Shown: positions 18,934 through 28,179 of the stretch, piece by piece
How the letters are laid out: the number at the start of each line of letters is the position of its first letter
Position numbering within the stretch: position 1 is the stretch's first letter
Assembly (NCBI GenBank): GCA_026414725.1
Contig: JAOAIL010000007.1
Location: forward strand, 1-57,826
Reading direction: 5' to 3'
Length of the DNA: 57,826 nt
Source of the DNA: a bacterium
GTDB lineage: Bacteria; Ratteibacteria; UBA8468; B48-G9; JAFGKM01
Program-made: the position numbers and the translations under genes
The notes under the pieces: generated by a model
The model's database searches: none
The model's input: only the letters and a program-made list of their open reading frames with translations
What the model was told of the DNA's origin: nothing

Positions 18934-20289
18934 TTATCCTCCATATTGTTCCAACAGGTAGTTTCTTGTGCTGTCCAGATTCATAATTCTTGACCCTTTG
19001 ATTAAAATGGCATCACCCTTTTTTATAATTTTAGATAAGTATTTATTCAGCGTATCAATATCCATAAAATGTTTCCATTTTTTATCTGCAATTTCTCCCA
19101 TCTGTTTACTTTTATCCCCTATAGTAATCAACATATCTATATCTAATTTTCTGATAAACATACCTGTATTTCTGTGATATAAAGAAGATAATTTCCCAAG
19201 CTCTGCCATATCTCCTATAACTGCTATTTTCCTGTTAAACTGTTTCTTATGGAAACTATAAAGAGATGCTTTTAGAGATTGAGGGTTACAGTTATATGTT
19301 TCGTCAATAATAGCAATATCTTTCAAGTAGTAAATTTTTCCTCTTCCCGGTAATGGTTGTATCTCTTCGAATATATTTACCATACTGTGTGTTCCTATAC
19401 CGAATTTTTTACCTAATCCGAATGCTATAAGAGCAGGATATATAATGGATGTATTCCAGAAATTTATTCTGAAAGGACTATCTTCTCCCTCAATATAAAA
19501 TGTGAAGAAGTCATTGCCTTCTTCTGCTATAATACCTCTTATATCAGCCCCTTCTTTTATTCCAAAACTTAAGACCCTTGCCGATGCCTTTTTTTTCAAA
19601 AAAGAGAAGAACTTATTATCATAATTTAGCAAACACAATTTTTCGCCTTCCAGAGTTTCTATTAATTCTGACTTAGCCTCTGCTATCTCTGTTAAACTTC
19701 TGAAAAATCCTATATGTGCAGGACCGATGGTTGTAATAACCCCTGCCTGTGGTTGTGCTATTTTGCTAAGATATCGTATTTCACCCCGTCTGTTCATCCC
19801 CATTTCAAGTACACAGAAGTCCGTTTTTTCAGTTATGTTGAATATAGATAAAGGGAGTCCTATGAAGTTATTAAAATTTCCTTCAGTACCACTTGTATTA
19901 TATTTTACAGAAAGGGTTTTTTTAATAAATTCTTTTGTGGTTGTTTTTCCATCACTACCAGTTATTCCAATTACATAAACATCAAATTTATTTCTATATC
20001 CTCTCGCTATATCACCGAGTGCCTTTAGTGTATCTTTTACCTTTATGATTTTTTTGCTATCGGAGATGAAATTGTCTGGAACTACAGCAGCCACAGCTCC
20101 TTTCTGTAATACTAAATTAACAAATGATGTTCCATCAAATCTTTCTCCCTTAAGTGCTACAAAAACTTCTCCCTTTTTTATCTGTCTGCTATCAGTGGAT
20201 ATTCCATAACAGTATCTTTTAAGAATACTTTTATCAGGTACGGTTCCTCTACACCATTTTACGATGCTTTCAATTTGAACCTCTTCCAT
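18934..20289 (-). CDS. murF: UDP-MurNAc-tripeptide:D-Ala-D-Ala ligase
   Basis: 451 aa. Adds D-Ala-D-Ala to complete the UDP-MurNAc-pentapeptide. ATP site ITGSDGKTTTKEF (TGS rather than the TGT of MurD/E, as expected for MurF), LEMGMNRRGEI, and IDETYNCNPQSL are family-specific. A gap of about 43 nt separates it from murE upstream. Confidence 0.95.
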   Translation of the reverse strand: MEEVQIESIVKWCRGTVPDKSILKRYCYGISTDSRQIKKGEVFVALKGERFDGTSFVNLVLQKGAVAAVVPDNFISDSKKIIKVKDTLKALGDIARGYRNKFDVYVIGITGSDGKTTTKEFIKKTLSVKYNTSGTEGNFNNFIGLPLSIFNITEKTDFCVLEMGMNRRGEIRYLSKIAQPQAGVITTIGPAHIGFFRSLTEIAEAKSELIETLEGEKLCLLNYDNKFFSFLKKKASARVLSFGIKEGADIRGIIAEEGNDFFTFYIEGEDSPFRINFWNTSIIYPALIAFGLGKKFGIGTHSMVNIFEEIQPLPGRGKIYYLKDIAIIDETYNCNPQSLKASLYSFHKKQFNRKIAVIGDMAELGKLSSLYHRNTGMFIRKLDIDMLITIGDKSKQMGEIADKKWKHFMDIDTLNKYLSKIIKKGDAILIKGSRIMNLDSTRNYLLEQYGG

Positions 20290-20332
20290 AATGACTATCC
20301 ACTTATCAACGTTAATCTACAAATTTTTCAAT

Positions 20333-21826
20333 TTAACTTTTTAATCTCTCTCTTATAGCTTTTCTCGCTTCTTCTCTGTCATCAAATGGAACAACGGTAT
20401 TTTTCAATATCTGAAATGTTTCATGTCCCTTACCTGCGATAACCACACAATCATTTTCTCTGGCAATGGAGATTGCTTCTTTTATCGCCTGTTTTCTGTC
20501 TATAATTGCTACATATTTCTTCCTTAGATAGAAAGGAATACCTTTTTCTATATCATCTATAATATCCTGTGGGTCTTCAGAACGTGGATTATCAGATGTA
20601 ATAAATACAATATCAGCCATCTTTACAGCGATATTTCCCATAAGAGGTCTCTTGGTTTTATCTCTGTCACCACCACATCCGAAGACAAGTATAATTCTTT
20701 TAGGATGGAGTTCTTTAACAGAATGTAACAGGTTAGAAAGGGCATGGTGTGTATGGGCATAGTCAACTATAACATCAAAGTTTTGTCCTTCATCAACTGA
20801 TTCAAACCTTCCAGATACATATGTTATAGATGCAAGTGCTTCTTTCAAAATATCTATTGGTATCCCTTCAGAAATACCGAAAGAAATTCCTGCTAAACTA
20901 TTGTATATATTACCCAGTCCTTTTAGATTTGTATAGAATTCAATTCTTGTCCCTTTTGTTTCCACTATAAGATAGTTCCCATCCTTTTTCATTGCATAAT
21001 CTACAATCTGTATATCGGATTTCTTCCTGCCATAGGTTATACATTCTATTCCATTTTTTTTCAGACATTTTATAAAATAACCTGCACATTTATCGTCATT
21101 ATTTACAATCCCTACCTTTCTTTCTTTTTCACTTTCTTTTAAATAATAATTAAAAAATTTCAGTTTTGCATTTAGATAGTTTCTAAAACTTTTATGATAG
21201 TCAAGATGTTCATGGGAGGCAATGTTTGTAAATATCCCTGTATCAAAATTTATTTTAGAAATCCTCCCCTGTGCTATACCATGGGAAGATACTTCCATTA
21301 CAGCCCAGTTACAACCTGCCTCTACCATGTCATAGAAAAGTTTCTGGATATCAAGTGACTCAGGGGTTGTATTGACAGAACTGATGGCCCTTTCACCTAT
21401 CTGATATGATATAGTTCCTATAAGTCCACATTTATTTCCTGATTTTTCAAGTATGTGTTTGATAATAAATGAGGTTGTGGTCTTTCCATTAGTTCCTGTT
21501 ATTCCAACAACTCTTAATTTTTTAGAAGGATGTCCATAAAACTCTGCTGCGATAGTATGCAGGGCTTCTCTTGTATCTTCAACAACAATTTCTCCTACAT
21601 CTGATGGTAAAACAGGACTTTTTTTACTTACAACGATTATTTTAGCCCCTCTGGATATAGCGTCGTTTATAAAATGATGACCATCAAAAGTGGTACCTTT
21701 TAAAGCAACAAATATGAATTTCTCTTTTACTTTACGAGAATCATACGCGATACCATTCACTTCAGGGTTATTCAGATTATATAACCGTTTGTAATCTAAA
21801 TTTTTAATAATGTCTTTCAACTTCAT
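20333..21826 (-). CDS. murE: UDP-MurNAc-L-Ala-D-Glu:meso-diaminopimelate ligase
   Basis: 497 aa. ATP site GITGTNGKTTTSF; the C-terminal domain holds TSDNPRSEDP, and the DNPR motif is the accepted marker for meso-diaminopimelate rather than lysine specificity. So the peptidoglycan here is predicted to be the DAP type usual in Gram-negatives. The start overlaps the ftsI stop by 4 nt. Confidence 0.95.
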   Translation of the reverse strand: MKLKDIIKNLDYKRLYNLNNPEVNGIAYDSRKVKEKFIFVALKGTTFDGHHFINDAISRGAKIIVVSKKSPVLPSDVGEIVVEDTREALHTIAAEFYGHPSKKLRVVGITGTNGKTTTSFIIKHILEKSGNKCGLIGTISYQIGERAISSVNTTPESLDIQKLFYDMVEAGCNWAVMEVSSHGIAQGRISKINFDTGIFTNIASHEHLDYHKSFRNYLNAKLKFFNYYLKESEKERKVGIVNNDDKCAGYFIKCLKKNGIECITYGRKKSDIQIVDYAMKKDGNYLIVETKGTRIEFYTNLKGLGNIYNSLAGISFGISEGIPIDILKEALASITYVSGRFESVDEGQNFDVIVDYAHTHHALSNLLHSVKELHPKRIILVFGCGGDRDKTKRPLMGNIAVKMADIVFITSDNPRSEDPQDIIDDIEKGIPFYLRKKYVAIIDRKQAIKEAISIARENDCVVIAGKGHETFQILKNTVVPFDDREEARKAIRERLKS

Positions 21827-23571
21827 TTTTTCATCACCAATTTATGTTCTTCTTCAAGTAATTCAGGTGGAATATTAAGATACTGTAATGACCTCCACAT
21901 TATATTTTTAAATGCAGGTGCAGCAACCAACCCCCCATAATATACTGGTTTTGGTTCATCAACTTTTACTAAAACCAGCATTTTTGCATCTTTGTGCTGA
22001 AGGAAACCTACAAAAGAAGAAACAAACCTGTCCTTTGAATAATATCCATTTACAATTTTTTGAGCTGTACCTGTTTTACCACTGATATTGTAACCAGGTA
22101 TATTTGCAAGTGGAGCAGTCCCTTCTGGTCCTGTTACTTCCTGAAGTATCTTTGTAAGAGTTTCACAGGTAGCACTGGAAAGAATCTGTTGTTTTTCCTT
22201 CCCCTTCCATAGTATAAGTGTTTCAGGATTATCCGCTTTAAATCCTTTAAGGACATGTGGCTGGATTAAATAACCACCATTTGCAATCACTGCCATTGCT
22301 GTAATCCCCTGTAATGCATTGATTCCCACTTCCTGTCCTATAGGAACAGCAGTAATTGAATAACTTGACCATGCATTGAGAGGTCTCAATATACCACTTA
22401 TCTCTCCCGGCAGGTCAACCCCTGTAGGTACGCCAAATCCAAATTTCTTACAGTACTCATAAAGTTTTTTTTCTCCTAATTTCATTGCTATCTTTACTGT
22501 TCCGATATTACTTGATTTTTCTATTATTTCACTTACTGTTAATCTCCCATATTTATGTACATCTCTAAGATAATGGTTTCTTACAAACCACTTACCATTT
22601 TCACAGTTTATAACATCATCAGGAGATATAATTTTTTCTTCAATTGCTGATGCAGCAGTCACTATCTTAAATGTTGAACCGGGTTCAAAAAGGTCAGTAA
22701 CAGCTCTATTTCTTAAGTTTGACAGAGGAAATTTGTCTGGTCTATTAGGGTCATATTTTGGTATATTCGCAAGGGCAAGGATTTCTCCTGTATCATAATC
22801 AATCACTATTGCAGATACACTTGCAGCGTTATATTTATGATATACGTTTTCAATCTCTTCCTCTACGATATACTGAAGATTACTGTCTATTGTAAGATAG
22901 ATATCCTTACCAGGTTTTGAAGGAGATATTTTCTTTTCAACCGAATAGATAAGGTCTCCTGTTCCGTCTTTTAATATCAATGATATGCCTTTTTCTCCTT
23001 TGAGTATATTGTCGTAATAGAGTTCTACACCTTCAAGACCATTACCGTAGTTTCCTCCTGCGAATCCCAGTACATGACAGGCAAGTGTTCCATTTGGATA
23101 AGTCCTTTTATATGAAGGGAGGAAAACAATACCGGGTAGGTTTTTTCCCGAAAGTGTTTTGTATTCCTCCACAGAAAGTTCTTTTTTAATGAGAGGATAT
23201 CTATTCTGTAGTTTTTTTTCTATCTCTGTTTTAGATATTTTTAGTATATCAATAAGTTCTTTCTTTAACTCTTCAGGATAAGATGGATTTTTCTTTTTTT
23301 GATGGTTTACTTTCCATGAATCAATATATAAGGAATAATAGGGAACACTCATAGCAAGAATTTTTCCATTTCTGTCGTATATTGTACCTCTCGGAACAGG
23401 AATTTCTACCTTCTCATATGTACCTGTTGTTTCTTCCGGAGGGTTGATAATCTGGATTTTTACAAGAAAACATAAAACAACGGTAAACATAATACCAAAT
23501 AATATCTGTATAAAGGACAACCTTTTATTTAAAACGTTTTTTTTATTAAATTCCTGCTTCAGCAGTATCAT
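21823..23571 (-). CDS. ftsI: Class B penicillin-binding protein (FtsI/PBP3-like)
   Basis: 582 aa: short cytoplasmic tail, one membrane helix (about 20-40), dimerisation domain, then a transpeptidase with EPGSTFK (active Ser near 299), SSNIGT (SxN) and SGKTGTAQK (KTG near 495). No PASTA repeats. As the septal transpeptidase it cross-links glycan made by FtsW. It follows an FtsL-like gene, overlapping it by 26 nt. Confidence 0.95.
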   Translation of the reverse strand: MILLKQEFNKKNVLNKRLSFIQILFGIMFTVVLCFLVKIQIINPPEETTGTYEKVEIPVPRGTIYDRNGKILAMSVPYYSLYIDSWKVNHQKKKNPSYPEELKKELIDILKISKTEIEKKLQNRYPLIKKELSVEEYKTLSGKNLPGIVFLPSYKRTYPNGTLACHVLGFAGGNYGNGLEGVELYYDNILKGEKGISLILKDGTGDLIYSVEKKISPSKPGKDIYLTIDSNLQYIVEEEIENVYHKYNAASVSAIVIDYDTGEILALANIPKYDPNRPDKFPLSNLRNRAVTDLFEPGSTFKIVTAASAIEEKIISPDDVINCENGKWFVRNHYLRDVHKYGRLTVSEIIEKSSNIGTVKIAMKLGEKKLYEYCKKFGFGVPTGVDLPGEISGILRPLNAWSSYSITAVPIGQEVGINALQGITAMAVIANGGYLIQPHVLKGFKADNPETLILWKGKEKQQILSSATCETLTKILQEVTGPEGTAPLANIPGYNISGKTGTAQKIVNGYYSKDRFVSSFVGFLQHKDAKMLVLVKVDEPKPVYYGGLVAAPAFKNIMWRSLQYLNIPPELLEEEHKLVMKK

Positions 23572-23872
23572 TATTGTTCCCTTTTATATCTTTTATCATT
23601 ATATCTACATAACACCATTCAGAAGGATTGATTAGTTCAATACCGGCGTTTCTTACTATCATCAGAAGATTTTCAGGAGAAGATAATTTTAGAATTTCTG
23701 CATTATAATTTTTATTTATCATATTTAACTCTTCATACTTTCTTTTTATTTCTTCCATTCTGTATCCAATAGCAATAATTTTACAGGATAAAAGTACATA
23801 AAGGCATAGAAATATCCACATAAGCCCCATAATAACTGCTACTGTTGGCAATGGTTTTCTACGAGTTTTCAT
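23546..23872 (-). CDS. ftsL: FtsL-like divisome protein
   Basis: 108 aa with a short basic cytoplasmic N-terminus, one membrane helix (about 10-32) and a periplasmic coiled coil (MEEIKRKYEELNMINKNYN) ending in LSSPENLLMIVRNAG. This is the FtsL layout and position (between rsmH and ftsI), although sequence conservation in the family is low. It would bridge FtsB/FtsQ and FtsW/FtsI. ATGA overlap with rsmH. Confidence 0.85.
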   Translation of the reverse strand: MKTRRKPLPTVAVIMGLMWIFLCLYVLLSCKIIAIGYRMEEIKRKYEELNMINKNYNAEILKLSSPENLLMIVRNAGIELINPSEWCYVDIMIKDIKGNNNDTAEAGI

Positions 23873-24732
23873 ATTTTCTCACTTACCCTCATTTTTGCAC
23901 TTCTACTCCTGGGATTAACTGCTATCTCTTCTAATGCAGGTAGTACAGGTTTTTTTGTCAGAACCTTTAATTGTTTATTATTCCGAAAAAAATGTTTTAC
24001 AGTTCTATCTTCAAGAGAATGAAAAGAAATTACAACGAGCCGACCGTTCGTTTTCAAAAACATTACTGCTTTCTTCAACCCTTCTTTTAATATCTCTATC
24101 TCATTATTAACTGCAATTCTTAAAGCCATAAAGAACTTCGTTGCTGGATGGATTTTACCAACTTTTTTATAATATCTTGCTATAAAATCAGCAAGTTCTC
24201 TTGTTGTTTCAAATTGTTTCTTTTTCCTCTGTTCAATAATCGCCTCAACAATTTTCCCTGCTTTATTAATTTCTCCATAATTTTCAAAAATCCATAAAAT
24301 TTCTTTTTTGTTCCATCTGTTAATTATCTCTTTTGCTGTTAAAGGTGTTTTTCTATCATATCTCATATCCAGAGGACCATCTACCTGAAAACTGAATCCT
24401 CTTTCTCCATCTTTTATCTGATTTGTTGAAAAACCGAGGTCCATCAATATTCCATCTACTTTTTCCACATTTTCTTTTCCGAGTACTATATCCATATTTT
24501 CATATCCAGAGTGTATTGCCTTGAAGTTTTTAAAATCAGCAAGTGCCATGGATATGTGTTTTATAGCATCTTCATCTTTATCCAGTCCATAAAGAATTAT
24601 ATCTTTATTTGTTTCAAGAATATATCTGCTATGTCCTCCGTATCCACAGGTTGCGTCTATATATATACCCCCATCTTTAAGATTAAGGTATTTCAACACA
24701 TACTCTTTCATTACCGGATAATGTTCTACCAT
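23869..24732 (-). CDS. rsmH: 16S rRNA (cytosine-1402-N4)-methyltransferase
   Basis: 287 aa. RsmH (MraW) methylates C1402 in the decoding centre of 16S rRNA. Signatures: EYVLKYLNLKDGGIYIDATCGYGGHS, GILMDLGFSTNQ, GPLDMRYD and VISFHSLEDRTVKHFF, plus a C-terminal NPRSRSAKMRVSEKI. Second gene of the cluster, 2 nt after mraZ. Confidence 0.97.
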   Translation of the reverse strand: MVEHYPVMKEYVLKYLNLKDGGIYIDATCGYGGHSRYILETNKDIILYGLDKDEDAIKHISMALADFKNFKAIHSGYENMDIVLGKENVEKVDGILMDLGFSTNQIKDGERGFSFQVDGPLDMRYDRKTPLTAKEIINRWNKKEILWIFENYGEINKAGKIVEAIIEQRKKKQFETTRELADFIARYYKKVGKIHPATKFFMALRIAVNNEIEILKEGLKKAVMFLKTNGRLVVISFHSLEDRTVKHFFRNNKQLKVLTKKPVLPALEEIAVNPRSRSAKMRVSEKI

Positions 24733-24734
24733 TT

Positions 24735-25175
24735 TTATAATTCCATTAATTTTTCTGAAATATCCTCATAGACCTTTAATGATTCTTCGTAATAATTATC
24801 CCACCTCTTTTCATCCCATATCTCAACCCTTGTACCCGCACCTATTATTACTACACTTTCTTTTATCCCCGCATAGGTAAGTAGATTGGATGGGATAAGA
24901 ACCCTTCCCTGTTTATCAATATGGGATTGAAAGGCACCCGAAAAGAAAAGGCGGGTGAAGGTTCTCGGGTCTCCCTTTGTAAAGGGAAGGTCTTTTAGTT
25001 TTGTGCTCTGGTTCTCCCACATCTGTTCAGAAAAAATGAAGAGACAGTTTTCCAGTCCTTTGGTTATATAAACTGCTCCATTTTTTTTAACTGAGAGCAG
25101 ATTTCTCATCTTTGATGGAATAACAATTCTTCCCTGTTTATCTACCTTTCCCCTGAATTCACCAAAATATACCAT
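24735..25175 (-). CDS. mraZ: Transcriptional regulator MraZ
   Basis: 146 aa with two AbrB/SpoVT-like swapped-hairpin repeats, KVDKQGRIVIPSKMR (N-terminal half) and HIDKQGRVLIPSNLL (C-terminal half). MraZ binds repeated TGGG boxes upstream of its own cluster and modulates it. Only one TGGG is seen between the -35 and -10 of the promoter, so classic tandem boxes are not obvious. RBS AAAGGAA precedes the ATG. Confidence 0.95.
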   Translation of the reverse strand: MVYFGEFRGKVDKQGRIVIPSKMRNLLSVKKNGAVYITKGLENCLFIFSEQMWENQSTKLKDLPFTKGDPRTFTRLFFSGAFQSHIDKQGRVLIPSNLLTYAGIKESVVIIGAGTRVEIWDEKRWDNYYEESLKVYEDISEKLMEL

Positions 25176-25193
25176 TTTGTTCCTTTCTGCTAT

Positions 25194-25222
25194 ATTAAAT
25201 ACCCAAAAGTTTTTTTTGTCAA
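25194..25222 (-). promoter_or_regulatory. Promoter of the division/cell-wall cluster
   Basis: Minus strand TTGACA (25222-25217), 17-nt spacer, TTTAAT (25199-25194), followed by a short leader with a Shine-Dalgarno before mraZ. Confidence 0.65.
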
Positions 25223-25261
25223 GTAGAATTTTTGCAGTGTGTTTTTAAAAAAAGGTAGATA

Positions 25262-26470
25262 CTATCTTCTTTCTATTTTTTTCTGATATCCACTTTCAAT
25301 ATATGCCTTTACAGGGTCTACCGGAAGTCCCTTTTCTATCCGTGCCTGTGCAACAATAGGTCGGACATCTGCATTGAGGAGAGCATTATTAAATAGCCTG
25401 TTAGCAAGGATAATTTCATCTTTTTCCATCAGGTTTGCTATTTTTTCACTATCTACTATGGCTGCCTTTGCAAGTGAGATTTGAAGTGAATCTATTGAAT
25501 GCAGCAGTGCGTGTATTCTGTTTTCTCTTCCACTTGCCTGGTCTATCATATATGCCCATTTCTTATTTCCAATTACAACATCTCCCTTAACAAGTTCATA
25601 GAAAATCCTTGCTACCTGTGGATTGGGTTCTACTGCATGGTCATCATCTGCTACATATCTTGTATTGAAGTGGAAACCACATTTGATGTTTTCAGTAATG
25701 AGTATTGCGACTATCTGTTCTATATTAGTTCCATGGTGATGGTGTCCTAAATCAATAAGAACACCTACATTTTTTCCTAATGAACTTGCTAAGAGAAATG
25801 ATGTTCCCCAATCAGGTATTGTTGTGCTATATGTTCCTGGTTCAAAAACCTTATATTCAATAAGTATATGTACATCCTTTGAAATTTTTTTATAACTTTC
25901 AAGTAGAGATTCCTTCATTCTTATATAAGCGGTAGAAAGGTCTATCTGACCGGGATATAAAGAACCATCAGGAAACCATAAATTTATTATACCATTACCG
26001 AGTTCTTTTGCTATCTTTCCTGCTAATATTGTCTGTTCTATATATCTTTTTCTTACAGATTCTGAAGGAGAAGTAAAACTTCCTTTTTCAGAGCCGGTAA
26101 GAAAATATGTTGGGTTAATAGTTCCTAATTTCATTCCCCTCTCTTCACATATTTTTTTAACCCTGACGGCTATCTCATAATCTCCTTCAATTCCATCTTC
26201 AGAAAAATCCCATAAGATGTGTGTGGATATGTATGGAGTACTACCCGTGAGAGAATGGATAAATGCACCGTCATCAATCTTCTGCTCAATACTTTTTGCA
26301 TAACCTGGAGGTGTATAGTTTCCAAATCTACCGCCTCCAAATGGTCCAAGTGCCCAGCTGGGTATTTCTACTTCAAACTTCTTAATCATCTCAACGGCTT
26401 TATTTATCTTTCTCTCCCCGAACTCTTCCTTTAAATTTTTCAGTCCATTTTCTATCCATTTGCTATCCAT
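25262..26470 (-). CDS. rhaI: L-rhamnose isomerase-like sugar isomerase
   Basis: 402 aa TIM-barrel isomerase resembling the RhaI (Pseudomonas stutzeri/Streptomyces-type) enzymes rather than E. coli RhaA. Metal and substrate segments visible: IEYKVFEPG, GVLIDLGHHHHGTNIEQI and HFNTRYVADDDH, the Glu/Asp/His cluster that binds two divalent metals. It interconverts L-rhamnose and L-rhamnulose or related aldoses and ketoses. RBS AAGGAG before the ATG. RNase P RNA lies just upstream on the same strand. No kinase or aldolase is adjacent, so the true sugar is uncertain. Confidence 0.85.
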   Translation of the reverse strand: MDSKWIENGLKNLKEEFGERKINKAVEMIKKFEVEIPSWALGPFGGGRFGNYTPPGYAKSIEQKIDDGAFIHSLTGSTPYISTHILWDFSEDGIEGDYEIAVRVKKICEERGMKLGTINPTYFLTGSEKGSFTSPSESVRKRYIEQTILAGKIAKELGNGIINLWFPDGSLYPGQIDLSTAYIRMKESLLESYKKISKDVHILIEYKVFEPGTYSTTIPDWGTSFLLASSLGKNVGVLIDLGHHHHGTNIEQIVAILITENIKCGFHFNTRYVADDDHAVEPNPQVARIFYELVKGDVVIGNKKWAYMIDQASGRENRIHALLHSIDSLQISLAKAAIVDSEKIANLMEKDEIILANRLFNNALLNADVRPIVAQARIEKGLPVDPVKAYIESGYQKKIERR

Positions 26471-26523
26471 TATTTGCTCCTTTATATAGAAATTTACAGA
26501 ATTTTTAAAACTCCTGATTGATT

Positions 26524-26865
26524 TATGGGGTAGTTCGTAAGCCGGATTCTGTTTAAGCGGTCATTCATCTTGACCTGAGGTCACCCTCAGGTTCATGCAG
26601 TCAACCCGAACCTTTTAGGGCAGGGACCCATTGGTTCTGCTTGACCTTGCTCCGGATGGGGTTTACCTTTCCACTCGTAGTTACCTACCAGCGGGTGAGC
26701 TCTTACCTCACCATTTCACCCTTACCTTCCTGTAATGTAGGGAAGGTGGTATGATTTCTGTGGCACTTTCCAGTCATTTCTGACTGCTCCTGTTAGGAGC
26801 CATCCTCCCTGCAGGAGTCCGGACTTTCCTCCCTGAAAGTCAGAGCGACCGCCCGACTACCCCAT
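26524..26865 (-). ncRNA. rnpB: RNase P RNA, bacterial class A
   Basis: The minus strand begins ATGGGGTAGTCGGG (26865) and soon gives the invariant GAGGAAAGTCCGGACT core; the 3' end carries GAATCCGGCTTACGAACTACCCCAT. The terminal P1 helix pairs 26865-26856 with 26534-26525. Length ~342 nt, short for class A but with the expected core. It cleaves 5' leaders from pre-tRNAs. The ends are set by P1 and the -10 box. Confidence 0.95.
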
Positions 26866-26871
26866 AGTAAT

Positions 26872-26877
26872 ATTATA
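26872..26877 (-). promoter_or_regulatory. -10 box of rnpB
   Basis: Minus strand TATAAT lies 6 nt before the predicted 5' end of RNase P RNA, the right spacing for a start at about 26865. A weak -35 (TTCTGA) lies 16 nt further upstream. Confidence 0.55.
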
Positions 26878-26902
26878 AACTTAAAACACAAAATCAGAAA
26901 CG

Positions 26903-27304
26903 TCAGATATTATCCTGGAGAGAATTTTGTGCAACCTTATCTGCCTCTTTGTTTTCTTCTCGCGGAATATGGATGAATGAAACATTATTATATAGCGCAA
27001 TAAGATGGGTTGCTATAAAGTATAATTTCTGAAGATATTTATCTCTTACTCTATAACTACCCTGCATCTGTCTTATGAGAATCTGGCTATCACTTCGTAT
27101 CTCCAGTTTTTCTGGCTTATATTGGAGGCATTCTATAAGGGCTGTTATAAGTGCAGTATATTCAGCTATATTGTTAGTAGCTTCTCCTATACTTGCGCTA
27201 ATTTTTTTCAAAAGTACACCTTCTGAATATATAACAATTCCTATTGATGCTTTTCCTGGATTCCCTTTTGAAGCACCATCAATATATGCAGTGATTTCTT
27301 TCAT
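26903..27304 (-). CDS. rnhA: Ribonuclease HI family protein
   Basis: 133 aa, the compact RNase H fold. Catalytic acids are D9 (YIDGASKGNPG), E48 (NNIAEYTAL), D72 (RSDSQ) and D122 (PREENKEAD). It degrades RNA in RNA-DNA hybrids; members of this short subfamily are also annotated as reverse-transcriptase-like RNases. Its ATG overlaps the stop of the zinc-ribbon gene (TAATG), so the two are translationally coupled, and rnpB follows 38 nt downstream. Confidence 0.92.
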   Translation of the reverse strand: MKEITAYIDGASKGNPGKASIGIVIYSEGVLLKKISASIGEATNNIAEYTALITALIECLQYKPEKLEIRSDSQILIRQMQGSYRVRDKYLQKLYFIATHLIALYNNVSFIHIPREENKEADKVAQNSLQDNI

Positions 27305-28005
27305 TAGTAGAGTATTCTGCTACAGTTTTCACAGTGAACAATTTCTTTTTTTGCCTTAACTTTTTCAACCACATAGACAGGAACAAACATTGAACATCCC
27401 CTACAGCTCTGTCCTTCCAGTTTACATATAGCAATACCATCTTTTTTCCCTGCTCTTATTCTTTCATAAATCTCATATATATCTTTATTTATTTCTGATA
27501 CAACCTTTGTCCTTTCTGATAATGTCTCTTCTAATTTTTTCTTTATCTCCTCTACTTTTTTCGCTTCTTCAACTATTTTTTCTTCAATCTCCTTTTTTTC
27601 TTCTTCAGATTTCTTAGAAAACGTATTCAATTTTCTATTTATCTGGTCTTCTTTTTCCATAAGAAGAAGAATGCTATCTTCTATCTCTATTTTCTTTTTC
27701 TTTTGATTTTCTATTTCTGCAAGCAGAGAAGTATATTCTTTATTTGTTTTTACTTCATCCATCTGTTTCTGTAGTTTTTTAATTCCATTTTCAATACTTT
27801 CCAGTTCAAGTTCTCTCTCTTTCCGTTCCACCTGTATCTTCTTCAGTTCTTTCTTAATCAAAGAGATATCCTGAGATGTATTTTCAATGGACTTTTCCAT
27901 CTGGTGTTTCCATTCAGGGAATTTATCTATGACTTTTCTATATGCAAGAATTTCATTATCTATTTCCTGGAGACAAATCAGTTTTTCTATATCATCTTTT
28001 AACAT
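27304..28005 (-). CDS. Coiled-coil protein with C4 zinc ribbon
   Basis: 233 aa: residues 1-~190 are almost entirely heptad-type coiled coil (long Glu/Lys-rich helices), and the C-terminus has CKLEGQSCRGCSMFVP ... VHCENCSRIL, two CxxC pairs forming a zinc ribbon. This matches the CT398/zf-RING_7 family, often linked to RNase H and suggested to bind nucleic acid or sigma factors; function is not established. The ATG lies 8 nt after a TATTAT -10 box, with no Shine-Dalgarno. Confidence 0.88.
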   Translation of the reverse strand: MLKDDIEKLICLQEIDNEILAYRKVIDKFPEWKHQMEKSIENTSQDISLIKKELKKIQVERKERELELESIENGIKKLQKQMDEVKTNKEYTSLLAEIENQKKKKIEIEDSILLLMEKEDQINRKLNTFSKKSEEEKKEIEEKIVEEAKKVEEIKKKLEETLSERTKVVSEINKDIYEIYERIRAGKKDGIAICKLEGQSCRGCSMFVPVYVVEKVKAKKEIVHCENCSRILY

Positions 28006-28013
28006 AGGGAAAA

Positions 28014-28042
28014 ATAATACCCTATATAAAAAAATATGTCAA
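28014..28042 (-). promoter_or_regulatory. Promoter of the zinc-ribbon/RNase HI operon, nearly leaderless
   Basis: Minus strand TTGACA (28042-28037), 17-nt spacer, TATTAT (28019-28014), 8 nt to the ATG at 28005. The -35 box directly abuts the right end of a hairpin-rich repeat element. Confidence 0.75.
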
Positions 28043-28140
28043 TAATTCGTACGGAAATATAAAAATAACTCTTTAAATCATTTCCCTTTTCTTTGAGGGG
28101 AGAGTAGGATGGTGAGGATGAGTCCTTTCCTGTACTTTCC
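28043..28140 (-). repeat. Intergenic hairpin repeat, copy B
   Basis: Read on the minus strand: GGAAAGTACAGGAAAGGACT, then CATCCTCACC, CTCTCCCCTCAAAG, AAGGGAAATGATTTAAAG, and TTATTTTTATATTTCCGTACGAA, ending at TTGACA. The same order of blocks occurs in the copies at 46350-46511 and 55303-55735. Orientation is towards the zinc-ribbon gene. Confidence 0.7.
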
Positions 28141-28146
28141 ATCCTT

Positions 28147-28173
28147 TTGTCTTTACTTATAATATATTATAAT
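28147..28173 (+). promoter_or_regulatory. Putative promoter of the GGDEF gene, leaderless arrangement
   Basis: Perfect -10 TATAAT (28168-28173) sits 6 nt before the ATG at 28180. The best -35 candidate is TTGTCT (28147-28152) at a short 15-nt spacing. No Shine-Dalgarno precedes the ATG. Confidence 0.5.
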
Positions 28174-28179
28174 AAACGT

